This document shows, in pieces, positions 8,456-17,012 of a DNA stretch of 64,000 nt (positions are counted from its first letter, which is position 1; every line of letters begins with the position of its first letter). Origin of the DNA: Actinomycetes bacterium (GTDB lineage: Bacteria > Actinomycetota > Acidimicrobiia > Acidimicrobiales > Acidimicrobiaceae); contig JAJYNL010000015.1 in assembly GCA_021786375.1 (NCBI GenBank), forward strand, positions 1 to 64,000. The letters are read 5' to 3'. Both the position numbers and the translations under genes were made by a program. The notes beneath the pieces were generated by a model that was not told the DNA's origin, searched no databases, and saw only the letters and a list, made by a program, of their open reading frames with translations.

Positions 8456-9175
8456 TTAGTCAAGCCTGTAGCCAGCAGCAACGGCATCGGCCCTGAACAT
8501 CTTGACTGTATCTAGAGATAGTGCTCCTAGGTCACGGCCCAGAATAGCTATCTTCTGCCATAGGTCCGGTGTCATGGTAATTATGTCGCAGCCGCACTGC
8601 TGAGCTTGTACAAGATTGAGAATTTCGCGAGGGCTCGCCCAAAGTAGTTTGTGGCGGGACCTTTGGTGTACAATATTTGCCGCTTCCGACATTATCCGCG
8701 TCGGATCTATGCCCGTGTCGGCGATTCTTCCCGCGAAGACGGAGATGATCGCGTCCGCATCGCGAGCTAATGCGTCAGTAACGGTCTTGACTTGGTCGAG
8801 AGTTAGAATAGCGGTCACGTTGAGCCTCACCCCACGCGACGAGAGGGCATTGATTTCAGGTGCGAGTGAACGCCCGGTCGTGGTGGTGACGGGGACCTTG
8901 ACAAAGACATTTGGTCCTATCGTCGAAATGGAGAGAGCTTGTCGGAAGATCTCTTCCGGAGTGTCTGAGAAGACTTCGAGGGAAAGTGGCTTAGGGTTTG
9001 TGAGCGCGGATGCCTTGGTCGCAAAGGTCCGGTAATCATCGACGCCCGCTCTCCTCATGAGAGTGGGATTTGTAGTAAACCCCGCTACCGAGGACTCTTG
9101 GGCGAAGGTCTCCAGCGACGCGAGGTCAGCAGCATCGACATATTTATCGATGAGGTTGAGGTCAAAGTCCGCCAC
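8456..9175 (-). CDS. Transaldolase / fructose-6-phosphate aldolase-family enzyme
   Basis: 239 residues, the size of the short transaldolases. GFTTNPTL near residue 32 and NVFVKVPVT near residue 90, with the Schiff-base Lys, are the family signatures. An N-terminal Asp pair (DADL region) and a later Ser/Ala/Arg-rich phosphate region are also present. Transaldolase makes sedoheptulose 7-phosphate, the substrate of GmhA, whose gene starts divergently about 145 bases away. I infer that this copy feeds heptose synthesis rather than general pentose phosphate metabolism. The alternative is an aldolase for a different keto-sugar. Start is GTG 9175, behind AGGTG. Confidence 0.8.
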   Translation of the reverse strand: MADFDLNLIDKYVDAADLASLETFAQESSVAGFTTNPTLMRRAGVDDYRTFATKASALTNPKPLSLEVFSDTPEEIFRQALSISTIGPNVFVKVPVTTTTGRSLAPEINALSSRGVRLNVTAILTLDQVKTVTDALARDADAIISVFAGRIADTGIDPTRIMSEAANIVHQRSRHKLLWASPREILNLVQAQQCGCDIITMTPDLWQKIAILGRDLGALSLDTVKMFRADAVAAGYRLD

Positions 9176-9321
9176 TCGCTACACCTGCTCTCTATGTTCC
9201 TACCCATTGTAAGGTCGGCGGTCAACTTGGCTGAGCGGGATGGTGGACGCCCAGCGGTCGCGAATATCCTAGTGTATGTTTCGTGGCGTGTTGGCACGAC
9301 CGATTGCGGGGAGGATTCTTA

Positions 9322-9927
9322 GTGGGGAGCGTGTACGTAACAGAGTTCCTGGAGGAGGCTGCGTCGATAGCCGGTCGGATAGACAGCGAGCAGATTGAGG
9401 CGATGGCTTCGGAGCTGGCAATTGTGAAGGAGCGTGGCGGCCGAGTCTTCTTCGCCGGTTCTGGCGGTGGCGCGGGCCACGCATCCCACGCGACCTGCGA
9501 CTTCAGAAAGTTGCTTGGCATCGAGTCCTACAGCGTCTCCGATAACGTCACCGAGCTGACGGCACGTATTAATGACGAGTCGTGGGAGGATTCGTACACT
9601 TCCTGGTTGAAGGCATCTCGTTTTGGGCCCAACGATTGCTTGTTCGTTTTTTCCGTCGGCGGGGGGGACGCTGGCAGGGAGGTGAGTATGCAGCTGGTGA
9701 GAGCAATTGACTTCGCCCGGGAAGTCGGCGCCGCCGTCGTCGGCATCGCTGGGCGCGACGGCGGGCACCTTGCCAAGAACGGCGTAGCCGTGTTGATACC
9801 GAGTATCCATCCAGGCAACGTCACGGCTCAAACCGAAGGCTTTCAGGCGGTTGTCTGGCACTTGCTGCTAGGGCATCCTTCACTGATGGCGGCCCGCCCC
9901 GTCTGGGAATCGATTGAGGAGAGATAA
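9322..9927 (+). CDS. gmhA: SIS-domain phosphoheptose isomerase (GmhA-like)
   Basis: 201 residues. The sugar isomerase loop FAGSGGGAGHASH (about residues 45-57) corresponds to the GNGGSA..AxH loop of GmhA, and the second phosphate loop FSVGGGD to ISTSG. The TARINDESWEDSY segment is also GmhA-like. The reaction expected is sedoheptulose 7-phosphate to D-glycero-D-manno-heptose 7-phosphate. GTG 9322 is chosen because GGGGAGG at 9308-9314 sits about 7 bases before it. An upstream ATG 9283 lacks a site. It is the first gene of a tight five-gene operon with hddA and hddC, which supports the heptose assignment over other SIS enzymes. Confidence 0.78.
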   Translation: MGSVYVTEFLEEAASIAGRIDSEQIEAMASELAIVKERGGRVFFAGSGGGAGHASHATCDFRKLLGIESYSVSDNVTELTARINDESWEDSYTSWLKASRFGPNDCLFVFSVGGGDAGREVSMQLVRAIDFAREVGAAVVGIAGRDGGHLAKNGVAVLIPSIHPGNVTAQTEGFQAVVWHLLLGHPSLMAARPVWESIEER

Positions 9928-9931
9928 GGCC

Positions 9932-10879
9932 TTGAAAGGGCACGTGGTAGTAACCGGTGGAGCTGGGTTCATCGGATCGAACTTGGTAGATACTCTGCTC
10001 AAGGACGGATTCAGCGTTACCGTGATCGACAACTTTTCGACTGGTTTTCGACGCTACTTGAATGCCGATAACGTCAGGGTGGTTCAGCGCGATATCACAT
10101 GTGCTAAGCCAGACGACCTTGCTGTCGATTTTGTTGGCGCGGAAGCGGTTTATCATTTGGCGGCTAACGCGGATGTGCGTCACGGCTGGAAACACCCAAG
10201 GCTTGATCACGAGCAGAACCTCGTCGCGACACTGAATGTCCTGGACGCGTGCGAGAAAGCTGACGTCCCGGATGTCGTGTTTAGCTCAACCGGTTCCGTC
10301 TACGGTGAAACTCGCGAGATTCCAACTCCGGAACGGGCGATGTTTCCCTTACAAACGAGTCTTTACGCAGCCTCAAAGGTCGCCGCTGAGGCTTTCCTCC
10401 AGGCTCATGCGGCAGCTGGTAGGGTGCGGGCGACAATATTCCGTTTCGTTTCAGTGCTCGGCCCAAGGTATTCACATGGCCATGTATTCGACTTTATGTG
10501 GCAGCTGCGGCGGTCGCCCGACAGGCTTAGGATACTCGGTGATGGCACTCAGAGGAAGTCGTATATGCACGTCGATGACTGCGTGGCCGCACTTATGTCG
10601 CTTCGTCCAGCTGGCGATCTTGAGGTATTTAACCTCGGTACAGACGGCTTCTGCACCGTATCGGATTCCGCCACTTGGATTTCCGCCCGCCTAGGACTCC
10701 AGCCCACTTACGAATTTACGGGAGGAGACAGGGGATGGATTGGTGATAACCCGTTCATTTATCTAGATGTTTCTAAGGCTGCCACTGCCGGGTGGAGGAC
10801 GCGCAAAACAATCAAGGAGTCAGTGGAGGAAACCGTCGATTGGCTGGTAGAAAATGAATGGATTTTCGATGCTCGTTGA
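9932..10879 (+). CDS. NAD-dependent sugar epimerase (GalE-like)
   Basis: 315 residues. TGGAGFIGSN at the N-terminus binds NAD, DNFSTG follows the second strand, and SSTGSVYG with YAASK gives the catalytic Ser, Tyr and Lys. It is typical of UDP-glucose 4-epimerases and relatives. I start at TTG 9932 because GAGGAGAG (9916-9923) lies about 8 bases before it. The in-frame TTG 9914 overlaps gmhA and has no site. The position inside the gmhA-hddA-hddC operon suggests it acts on the GDP- or NDP-heptose made there (inference). Confidence 0.8.
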   Translation: MKGHVVVTGGAGFIGSNLVDTLLKDGFSVTVIDNFSTGFRRYLNADNVRVVQRDITCAKPDDLAVDFVGAEAVYHLAANADVRHGWKHPRLDHEQNLVATLNVLDACEKADVPDVVFSSTGSVYGETREIPTPERAMFPLQTSLYAASKVAAEAFLQAHAAAGRVRATIFRFVSVLGPRYSHGHVFDFMWQLRRSPDRLRILGDGTQRKSYMHVDDCVAALMSLRPAGDLEVFNLGTDGFCTVSDSATWISARLGLQPTYEFTGGDRGWIGDNPFIYLDVSKAATAGWRTRKTIKESVEETVDWLVENEWIFDAR

Positions 10880-11870
10880 CAGGGGATGTGGAGGGTTTGG
10901 CGTCGTCGGGGCGGGCTTGATCGGTGGCAAGCGCTCGGAAGCCCTCGTCAAGTTGGGTTGCCAGCCGAAAGCGGTCTATGATCCTGATGGCGCGAGAGCT
11001 GAACGGCTGGCGGCCTCCCTAGGTGCGGTTTCCACGAACGGCGTCAGTGAGCTGTTGGAGGCAGTCGGTGACGATGGTATCGTGGTTGTCGCAACGACTC
11101 ACGACGCACTTGCGCCGGTCGCGGCGCATGCGATTCGGGCTGGCTTCAACGTTCTGATCGAAAAGCCCGGGGCCATCGATCTCCGTAGCGTCGATGATCT
11201 AATGCAGGCTGCCGAAAGCGCGAATAGCTATGTCCAAGTTGGCTTCAACCACAGATTTCATCCCGCCGTGCGCATGGCACGCGACGATCTGCAGCGCGGG
11301 ATTCTCGGATTGCCCATCCTCGTCCGGGCTACCTATGGTCATGGGGGTCGCCAGGGTTACGAAAGCGAATGGCGCTTCCGGAAGGAGTTGTCCGGGGGCG
11401 GGGAATTGCTTGATCAAGGAACGCACCTGATTGACCTTGTGAACTTTCTCTTAGAGGGAAGCGTGGAACATGTGTATTCCAGCCTGGCGAGTCTGTATTG
11501 GCGGGGCACGGTGGAGGACAATGCGTTTTTGCATCTGAGGGAGCCGCGGCGCGAGGTCGAGGTGTGGCTCCATGCGAGCTGGACAGAATGGAGGAACAAG
11601 TTCCTTTTTGAGGTCTTTTGTGAACGCGGTAAGCTTGTTGTGGAGGGCCTCGGTGGATCATACGGTCCTGAGACTTACCGCGTCTTCGAGATGGTTGATG
11701 GTATTGGGCCTCCCGTGATACGTTCTACAGAGTTTCCACCAGGGGATGCTTCCTGGCTGGAAGAGAGCGGGGATTTCATCCGCGGAATTGGTGGCGGGGT
11801 CGCTCTAGGGGCGAAGTTGAACGACGCCCGAAGGGTTTTGGCGATTGTAGCGCGGGCCTACGAACAGTGA
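10854..11870 (+). CDS. Gfo/Idh/MocA-family oxidoreductase
   Basis: 338 residues. The N-terminal Rossmann domain has GVVGAGLIGG near residue 16 and the family's EKPGA motif near residue 104, and the C-terminal part is the GFO_IDH_MocA substrate domain. These enzymes oxidise or reduce sugars or sugar nucleotides with NAD(P). The gene overlaps the epimerase by 26 bases at the listed ATG. ATG 10869 is another start, and neither has a clear ribosome site. Its TGA overlaps the GTG of the heptose kinase gene, showing translational coupling. Likely job: modification of the heptose or a partner sugar. Confidence 0.8.
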   Translation: MNGFSMLVDRGCGGFGVVGAGLIGGKRSEALVKLGCQPKAVYDPDGARAERLAASLGAVSTNGVSELLEAVGDDGIVVVATTHDALAPVAAHAIRAGFNVLIEKPGAIDLRSVDDLMQAAESANSYVQVGFNHRFHPAVRMARDDLQRGILGLPILVRATYGHGGRQGYESEWRFRKELSGGGELLDQGTHLIDLVNFLLEGSVEHVYSSLASLYWRGTVEDNAFLHLREPRREVEVWLHASWTEWRNKFLFEVFCERGKLVVEGLGGSYGPETYRVFEMVDGIGPPVIRSTEFPPGDASWLEESGDFIRGIGGGVALGAKLNDARRVLAIVARAYEQ

Positions 11871-12847
11871 TCATCTCTCGCACTCCGCTTCGGATCTCAC
11901 TCGGCGGCGGTGGTACCGACCTCCCATCTTTTTATAGATCCCACGGTCCTGGGTTTCTTATTGCAGCTGCCATCAATAAGTACGTCTACGTGGCCGTACA
12001 TGATAATTTTGAGCCTAAATACCTGCTGAAGTACTCGGAAATAGAAAATGTCCCTGAACTGGGCCAGATACGACATCCTATGATCCGTGCGGCATTTGCG
12101 CACCTCGGCATAACTCCTGGTGTAGAAGTGACATCGATAGCCGATATTCCGGCTGGCACAGGTTTGGGGAGTTCTGGATCGTTCGCCGTGGGACTTCTGA
12201 ATGCTGCGTCCCGATATAAAGGCAGGTCGGTGGAGAGCGAGTGGTTGGCCTCGACGGCCGCCGACCTTGAGATCAACGCGCTGCACGAACCAGTTGGCAA
12301 GCAGGACCAGTACATCGCAGCGTACGGAGGGCTGACCGCATTCGAGTTCAGAAGCGATGAATCTGTTCGGGTCGAGCCGGTGAGGATGGATCCCTCATAT
12401 CGTCAAGATCTAGAGCATTCCTTGATGCTCTTTTTCACGGGCATACGGCGCTCGGCATCTGACGAGTTAAGAGGGCTTACGGTGCCCGCGCCCGCGAACG
12501 TGGAGTCTGTGCGGGAGAACCTTGGCGAGGTTCGCGCTGCTGGCTACGAGGCGCTCAAAGTTCTGGAGAGCGGCGACGTCGAGAAGTTCGGCACCTTGTT
12601 GACCAATCAGTGGAAGTTAAAGTTGGAACGCCAACCTTCGCCAATACACAATGAGATCGATGCAATCATCGATGTTGCTATCAGCGCCGGCGCCTATGGC
12701 GGCAAGCTGATCGGTGCAGGCGGCGGCGGTTTTCTGCTATTGTCGGCGAGCAATAGGCGGGTGGTTCGGAGTGCAATGCGGGAGCGCGGGCTCATCGATG
12801 TGCCGATTGCTTTTGATCACGTCGGCGCCACAACGGTGACTGCATGA
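11867..12847 (+). CDS. hddA: D-glycero-D-manno-heptose 7-phosphate kinase (GHMP kinase)
   Basis: 326 residues. The N-terminus SRTPLRISLGGGGTDLP and the GHMP ATP loop PAGTGLGSSGSF (about residues 96-107) are close to the HddA/FKP group, and KLIGAGGGGF is the third GHMP motif. HddA phosphorylates C1 of heptose 7-phosphate, giving the 1,7-bisphosphate on the GDP-heptose route. GTG start inside the upstream stop (GTGA), ATGA overlap with the next gene. Other GHMP sugar kinases are possible, but the gmhA/gmhB/hddC neighbours make heptose by far the best reading. Confidence 0.85.
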   Translation: MIISRTPLRISLGGGGTDLPSFYRSHGPGFLIAAAINKYVYVAVHDNFEPKYLLKYSEIENVPELGQIRHPMIRAAFAHLGITPGVEVTSIADIPAGTGLGSSGSFAVGLLNAASRYKGRSVESEWLASTAADLEINALHEPVGKQDQYIAAYGGLTAFEFRSDESVRVEPVRMDPSYRQDLEHSLMLFFTGIRRSASDELRGLTVPAPANVESVRENLGEVRAAGYEALKVLESGDVEKFGTLLTNQWKLKLERQPSPIHNEIDAIIDVAISAGAYGGKLIGAGGGGFLLLSASNRRVVRSAMRERGLIDVPIAFDHVGATTVTA

Positions 12848-13563
12848 CACCCAAGGTTGCGGTTGTGCTGGCTGGCGGGCTGGGATCAAGAATCTCGGCA
12901 GTCGCGGACGGTAAGCCGAAGATCCTGCTCGATGTTGCAGGGAAGCCGTTCCTCCGTCGAAAGCTCGACGAGCTTGCCCGCAACGGTGTGACTGGTGCAC
13001 TTCTACTGCTTGGATACGGAGCCGAACAGGTCACGCAATGGCTCAACACCAACCCAAGCCCGATCGCGGTAGCGTGCATCGTTGATGGACCGACGCTGCA
13101 GGGAACTGGAGGCGCCCTAGTGGATGCACTACCACTGCTGCCTGAGCTCTTCTTCCTGACCTACGGTGACTCTCTTCTGGAATTAGATTATGGCAAGCTA
13201 GCAGGCCGGGTCTCGGGTGACGCCGCCAGGCGGAGCTGTCTGGCGGTTACAAAGCCTCAAGTCTTCATGGACGGCAGGTGCAACACGGCGGTCCGTGGCG
13301 GGCGTGTAGTTGCGCATAGCAAGGTCGAGAGGACTGCGGACATGCATTGGCTTGACTACGGCCTGTCACTGCTCCGCAAGACTCATCTAAGGCAGTTCAC
13401 CACGGCTACACGGCCGCTCGACTTATCAGTTCTGTACGAGGAGCTGAGTCGCGACGATAAGTTACTTGCCCATGACACTATCGAGCCTTACTGGGAAATA
13501 GGTACACCAGAATCACTCGCGTATGTGCGACAGCTGTTCGACGAGATAGGACCATTTGTCTAG
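12844..13563 (+). CDS. hddC: Sugar-1-phosphate nucleotidyltransferase (HddC-like)
   Basis: 239 residues. LAGGLGSRI near residue 9, with a following GKPK and DVAGKPF, is the nucleotide-binding signature, and YGDSLLELD holds the metal Asp. It would activate heptose 1-phosphate, probably as the GDP sugar, as in the HddA/HddC pathway. The nucleotide base is inferred from the pathway, not from the sequence. Overlaps hddA by ATGA. Its TAG shares the four bases CTAG (13560-13563) with the stop of the opposing gmhB gene. Confidence 0.8.
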   Translation: MTPKVAVVLAGGLGSRISAVADGKPKILLDVAGKPFLRRKLDELARNGVTGALLLLGYGAEQVTQWLNTNPSPIAVACIVDGPTLQGTGGALVDALPLLPELFFLTYGDSLLELDYGKLAGRVSGDAARRSCLAVTKPQVFMDGRCNTAVRGGRVVAHSKVERTADMHWLDYGLSLLRKTHLRQFTTATRPLDLSVLYEELSRDDKLLAHDTIEPYWEIGTPESLAYVRQLFDEIGPFV

Positions 13564-14222
13564 CACGTGAGTATTTTTAGCACTTCTCCTAAGTCGTCAG
13601 CTTGAATGTGAGGGACCGTGGCTTTGCACTCGCGCCTCGCCAACTGACCTCTTGTCTGCGACGGAAGGCAGATGGAGCGTAAGGGTATTGCCGCGCCCGC
13701 CTCGATATCGCTGGAACGGTCGCCGATCATCCAGCTATCTGAAACTCGCAAATTCAGATCGCTTATCGCGGATCTGATTAGACCCGGTCGTGGTTTGCGA
13801 CAAGAACAGTTATGGGCGGCGTCGTGTGGGCAAGTATATATCGCGTCAACCTCTGGCACTTGGCTGAGAAGATATTCATTCATCGTCGCGAAGGTGTAAG
13901 GATCCAGATCTCCCCGCGCTATATCGGGCTGATTTGTGACGATAACTAACATATAGCCAGCTTTGTGTACAGCCCGAGCAAAGATGGGAAATGTTCTTAG
14001 CAGTTCAACTTCGTCTCGCGAGCGGGCGCTTCCAACTGTTCCATCGCTTCGGGTAACGTTCCACACTACGACGCCGTCACGGTCGAGGAATAGAGCCGGT
14101 TTGCCGGTGAACAGTGTAGGTGTCGTGGGCCGTGCTGGGAAGGTCTTTAACGGCAATAGGTCCAAGCTTCGCGCGCCAATGGACGAAGTGTACTCGGGAT
14201 TGGGGGCCATTGTTGCGTCCAT
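13560..14222 (-). CDS. gmhB: Heptose 1,7-bisphosphate 7-phosphatase (HAD, GmhB-like)
   Basis: 220 residues. HAD motif I is FLDRDGVV, motif II VTNQPDIARG, and the later GDRSSDIEAG holds the metal aspartates. The zinc loop CPHDAAHNCSCRKP fits the C-x-H-x(n)-C-x-C site of GmhB. About 40 extra residues precede motif I. It would remove the C7 phosphate to give heptose 1-phosphate for HddC. It lies on the minus strand, in line with the GT4-RgpF gene 8 bases upstream, so the heptose pathway is split over two facing operons. Confidence 0.85.
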   Translation of the reverse strand: MDATMAPNPEYTSSIGARSLDLLPLKTFPARPTTPTLFTGKPALFLDRDGVVVWNVTRSDGTVGSARSRDEVELLRTFPIFARAVHKAGYMLVIVTNQPDIARGDLDPYTFATMNEYLLSQVPEVDAIYTCPHDAAHNCSCRKPRPGLIRSAISDLNLRVSDSWMIGDRSSDIEAGAAIPLRSICLPSQTRGQLARRECKATVPHIQADDLGEVLKILTC

Positions 14223-14230
14223 ATCCAGCT

Positions 14231-16720
14231 CTAGCGGCCAGTGCCCGGCATTCGTACGGTCATGCTACTCCTCGCGATAACCGGGGGTATGATCCCCAAT
14301 ACTCGCTCAATAGCGTGGAGAAGCGTTCCGTCGGTTGGGAGCGGTTCTGGTGGCATTTGATCAAGGGACAGCTGAAGCTTGTTTAGCAGTCGAAGCAGAT
14401 CTTGAGAGGCCCAGAACATTGTCCCTACAGGAAATTCAAAGTAGGATGGGGTTCGTCCTGACCAGCCCATTGTTGCGAGCAATGCCTCACCTAACTCGAG
14501 GTTGGTGGTCCAGCCTACGGCATGTGGATCGTCGGGAAAGGCGATTGCAATGGATGGATCGATACTCATTCTGTCCACAATGAGATCTAGCGTTGGAAAG
14601 CGCCCGCCGATTGTGTTTTCAAGCAGGAATGTACGCCAGGCGCTGACCATCTGTCTGTCTGAGATATGTAGGGAATCCTTGGTATGCACGTGGCCGACAA
14701 AGTCATAGTGATCGGCGATGCGCATAGAGAGTTCCAGGAATGGCCAGACGTCCCGTCCTCGGTTCGGGTGTATGGTTGTTTCTTTGGGCGTGAAGCCTCT
14801 CTCCGCCGCAATCGTCCATGCGCGCGCCGCAGTCTCTTCGTCGGATGCGGAGAAGTATAAGTCCGGTGTGGTCGCGTTACTCTGAAGACGAAGAAGGATC
14901 TCGTCGAGGAGGTAGTCATAGAACACATGAACGTGGAGTGCGACGCGGGAAGGCACTGCGCTAAACGGTCGGGTGGATCGCGTTAAGGTTTGTCGGGGTA
15001 TGCCCCAAGATAGGGGAAGTGACGCGCGCAAGTGACGTGGATATGATTCCACTGGCTCCCAGGCAAAGTTGTTGCGTTCGGCGACTTCTCCTGGGTTGAA
15101 GCCAACAATGGGTTTCAATTTTCCAAGGGATCCAGTTGACCACGAGCGCACGTATTCCTCGGCCTCGGATAGGCCGTTAGCATGTAATTGCCTGATGAGC
15201 GTCAGGGTGTGGATGCGTCGCTCCTTTGCTTCCTGGAGCGTTGCGAGTAGGCGCTCTACGTAGCGTTCCATTGATAACGCAGCCCGTACTGCTGTTGTTG
15301 ACGCCTCACGCCGAGCTTCGCCGGTGCGGGATGCCAGGACCTCTACCGTCATCCTGGCCATCTGGGAGGCATCGGCGTACGGTACGACGTAGCCGACTGG
15401 CGTGCCTGCGGATGTGGATAGATCATCGATCAGGTCTGGTATGCCGCCTGCTCCCATGAAACAGATAACAGGTGTTCCGCCATAAAGGGCGTCGAGTGCC
15501 ACGTTGGGCAAAGGGTCCATTCTGGAAGTTAGCAGAAATACGGCGGCCCGGTCTATAAGGTCGTTCGGATTATCAAGGTGATCCAGGAATGTGAAGCGTG
15601 AACGCACTTTGGAATGAGCGAGCTGTAAACGCAGCATTGAATGGTAGGCTGACTCATTCTGCAGGGCACCCAGCCAAATGAAGTGAACATCGTCAGTATC
15701 CGCTTCCCTCGCGATGAGCTCGGCTGTGGTTATAAAAATGTCAACTCCCTTGCGGTAGTCCACTGTCCCGCAGCCAACAATGAGACGCTTGCCTGTCCAC
15801 TGTCGCAGTAGAGTTCCGGCATATCCGTTGTTCTGATGCCGAGAGCTGCGTATCGCCTCATACGGGATCTTCCCTTGGGGGAAAACCCGTGAATTTAATA
15901 TGCCCGGGCTCCCTAGTGCTTCGACTGTTGCATCCCGGACAAAGGTTGAGGAGTACACTACTAGATCTGAATTCCGGACTGTTGCATCATGCAGCGGAAG
16001 CCAGTCAAGCGTCGGATATTCATGTATGAGCGAAACAATTGCCTTGGAGCAGTCGCGGTCGAAGGTTGAAAGGAAATCGCCGGCGACGACGGTATTCGCG
16101 ATCACATATTCGAATTTGGATGGAAGCGATACGTGCGCCCTGTGGGGTGTAGACCGCCCGGGGGGGAGGTCAGCAGTGCTGGTTATTGTTGCTGTTACAC
16201 AATATTGAAGAAACTCCGAAAGCAGCGGTCCGCCCCGCATAAATACTAAATATGGGTCGAATGTCCGTGCGAGGTGTCGGAGCAACTCTAGGCCAAGCAT
16301 TGGAGCGCCGGTGACGGTTGCCTCGTGCAGCACGAACATTATCTTCGGCTTGGCGGAAGGAGATAGCCATCCATCGAGGTCTATAAAGCCGCGACCGGGA
16401 AAGCGGACGTCCAGTTCTCGGCGCGGAGCGCGATCCTCCCGCTGTCCGTAAACCAGGTAATGGAGAAACGGATCAATGACGTTGGGATGAACATCTGGGT
16501 ACCTAGAGAGGTAGAACTTCTCATCAAACAGCGAAGTGAGAGAAGTAGCGATTGTCGGTCGGCTGCGAAAGCTTGCCATGGCTCGTGAACCGTACTTCCG
16601 AAGAGGCTGAGTTGCGAGCTTGCGAAGTGGTCTGGGTACTGATGAACTTGAGCGGTCAAGCGCAATGGCTAGTATCTTGGCCGAGCCCCTTAACAGCCGT
16701 AGCTTGGTGTTATCTTTCAT
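14231..16720 (-). CDS. GT4 glycosyltransferase fused to an RgpF-like domain
   Basis: 829 residues in three parts. (1) Residues about 60-100 have the FDEKFYLSRYPDV ... DPFLHYLVYG motif often found before glycan-synthesis domains. (2) Residues about 120-480 form a GT4-type glycosyltransferase, with VLHEAT early and a VGCGTVDYRKG / GTPVICF region. (3) Residues about 600-829 match rhamnan synthesis protein F: HVHVFYDYLLDEIL, NRGRDVWPFL, HTKDS, FPVGTMFWA and DGTLLHA. RgpF-like proteins elongate cell-wall polysaccharides. This protein may therefore add two different sugars. Cytoplasmic, with no membrane segment seen. It shares a strand with the sulfotransferase upstream and gmhB downstream. Confidence 0.8.
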   Translation of the reverse strand: MKDNTKLRLLRGSAKILAIALDRSSSSVPRPLRKLATQPLRKYGSRAMASFRSRPTIATSLTSLFDEKFYLSRYPDVHPNVIDPFLHYLVYGQREDRAPRRELDVRFPGRGFIDLDGWLSPSAKPKIMFVLHEATVTGAPMLGLELLRHLARTFDPYLVFMRGGPLLSEFLQYCVTATITSTADLPPGRSTPHRAHVSLPSKFEYVIANTVVAGDFLSTFDRDCSKAIVSLIHEYPTLDWLPLHDATVRNSDLVVYSSTFVRDATVEALGSPGILNSRVFPQGKIPYEAIRSSRHQNNGYAGTLLRQWTGKRLIVGCGTVDYRKGVDIFITTAELIAREADTDDVHFIWLGALQNESAYHSMLRLQLAHSKVRSRFTFLDHLDNPNDLIDRAAVFLLTSRMDPLPNVALDALYGGTPVICFMGAGGIPDLIDDLSTSAGTPVGYVVPYADASQMARMTVEVLASRTGEARREASTTAVRAALSMERYVERLLATLQEAKERRIHTLTLIRQLHANGLSEAEEYVRSWSTGSLGKLKPIVGFNPGEVAERNNFAWEPVESYPRHLRASLPLSWGIPRQTLTRSTRPFSAVPSRVALHVHVFYDYLLDEILLRLQSNATTPDLYFSASDEETAARAWTIAAERGFTPKETTIHPNRGRDVWPFLELSMRIADHYDFVGHVHTKDSLHISDRQMVSAWRTFLLENTIGGRFPTLDLIVDRMSIDPSIAIAFPDDPHAVGWTTNLELGEALLATMGWSGRTPSYFEFPVGTMFWASQDLLRLLNKLQLSLDQMPPEPLPTDGTLLHAIERVLGIIPPVIARSSMTVRMPGTGR

Positions 16721-17012
16721 TATTTGTTATCCGATGGAGTTTTGCCTGGAATACCTCGTCACAGCGGGTTAGGCATCCAGGAGCTCGGTGCACCGCGTTG
16801 GGGTTAGCGTCGGGGCGGAAACAACTATGCGATTGGGTCGGTGCGGAGATAAGGGTCCGCGGACAATCCTCCGCCGAATACATTGGCTGCCTGACCTTCA
16901 CAGCTGCTCCTCTGCCCACTGGAGTTATGCCACGATCCATAGTATCGGTCGCGGTATGCCTTGGTGTCGACACGAAAGATGAAGCCACAGCCCGGATAGT
17001 CTGCGTGCGCAT

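Noticed and set aside
16158-16168. Run of seven G's in the GT4-RgpF gene
   Set aside because: The frame is intact on both sides and the run is shorter than tracts known to vary. A similar run lies in gmhA near 9660.
16721-17012. 100-codon minus-strand frame between the GT4-RgpF and sulfotransferase genes
   Set aside because: No ribosome site, no conserved segment, and composition unlike the neighbours. Treated as a plain gap.
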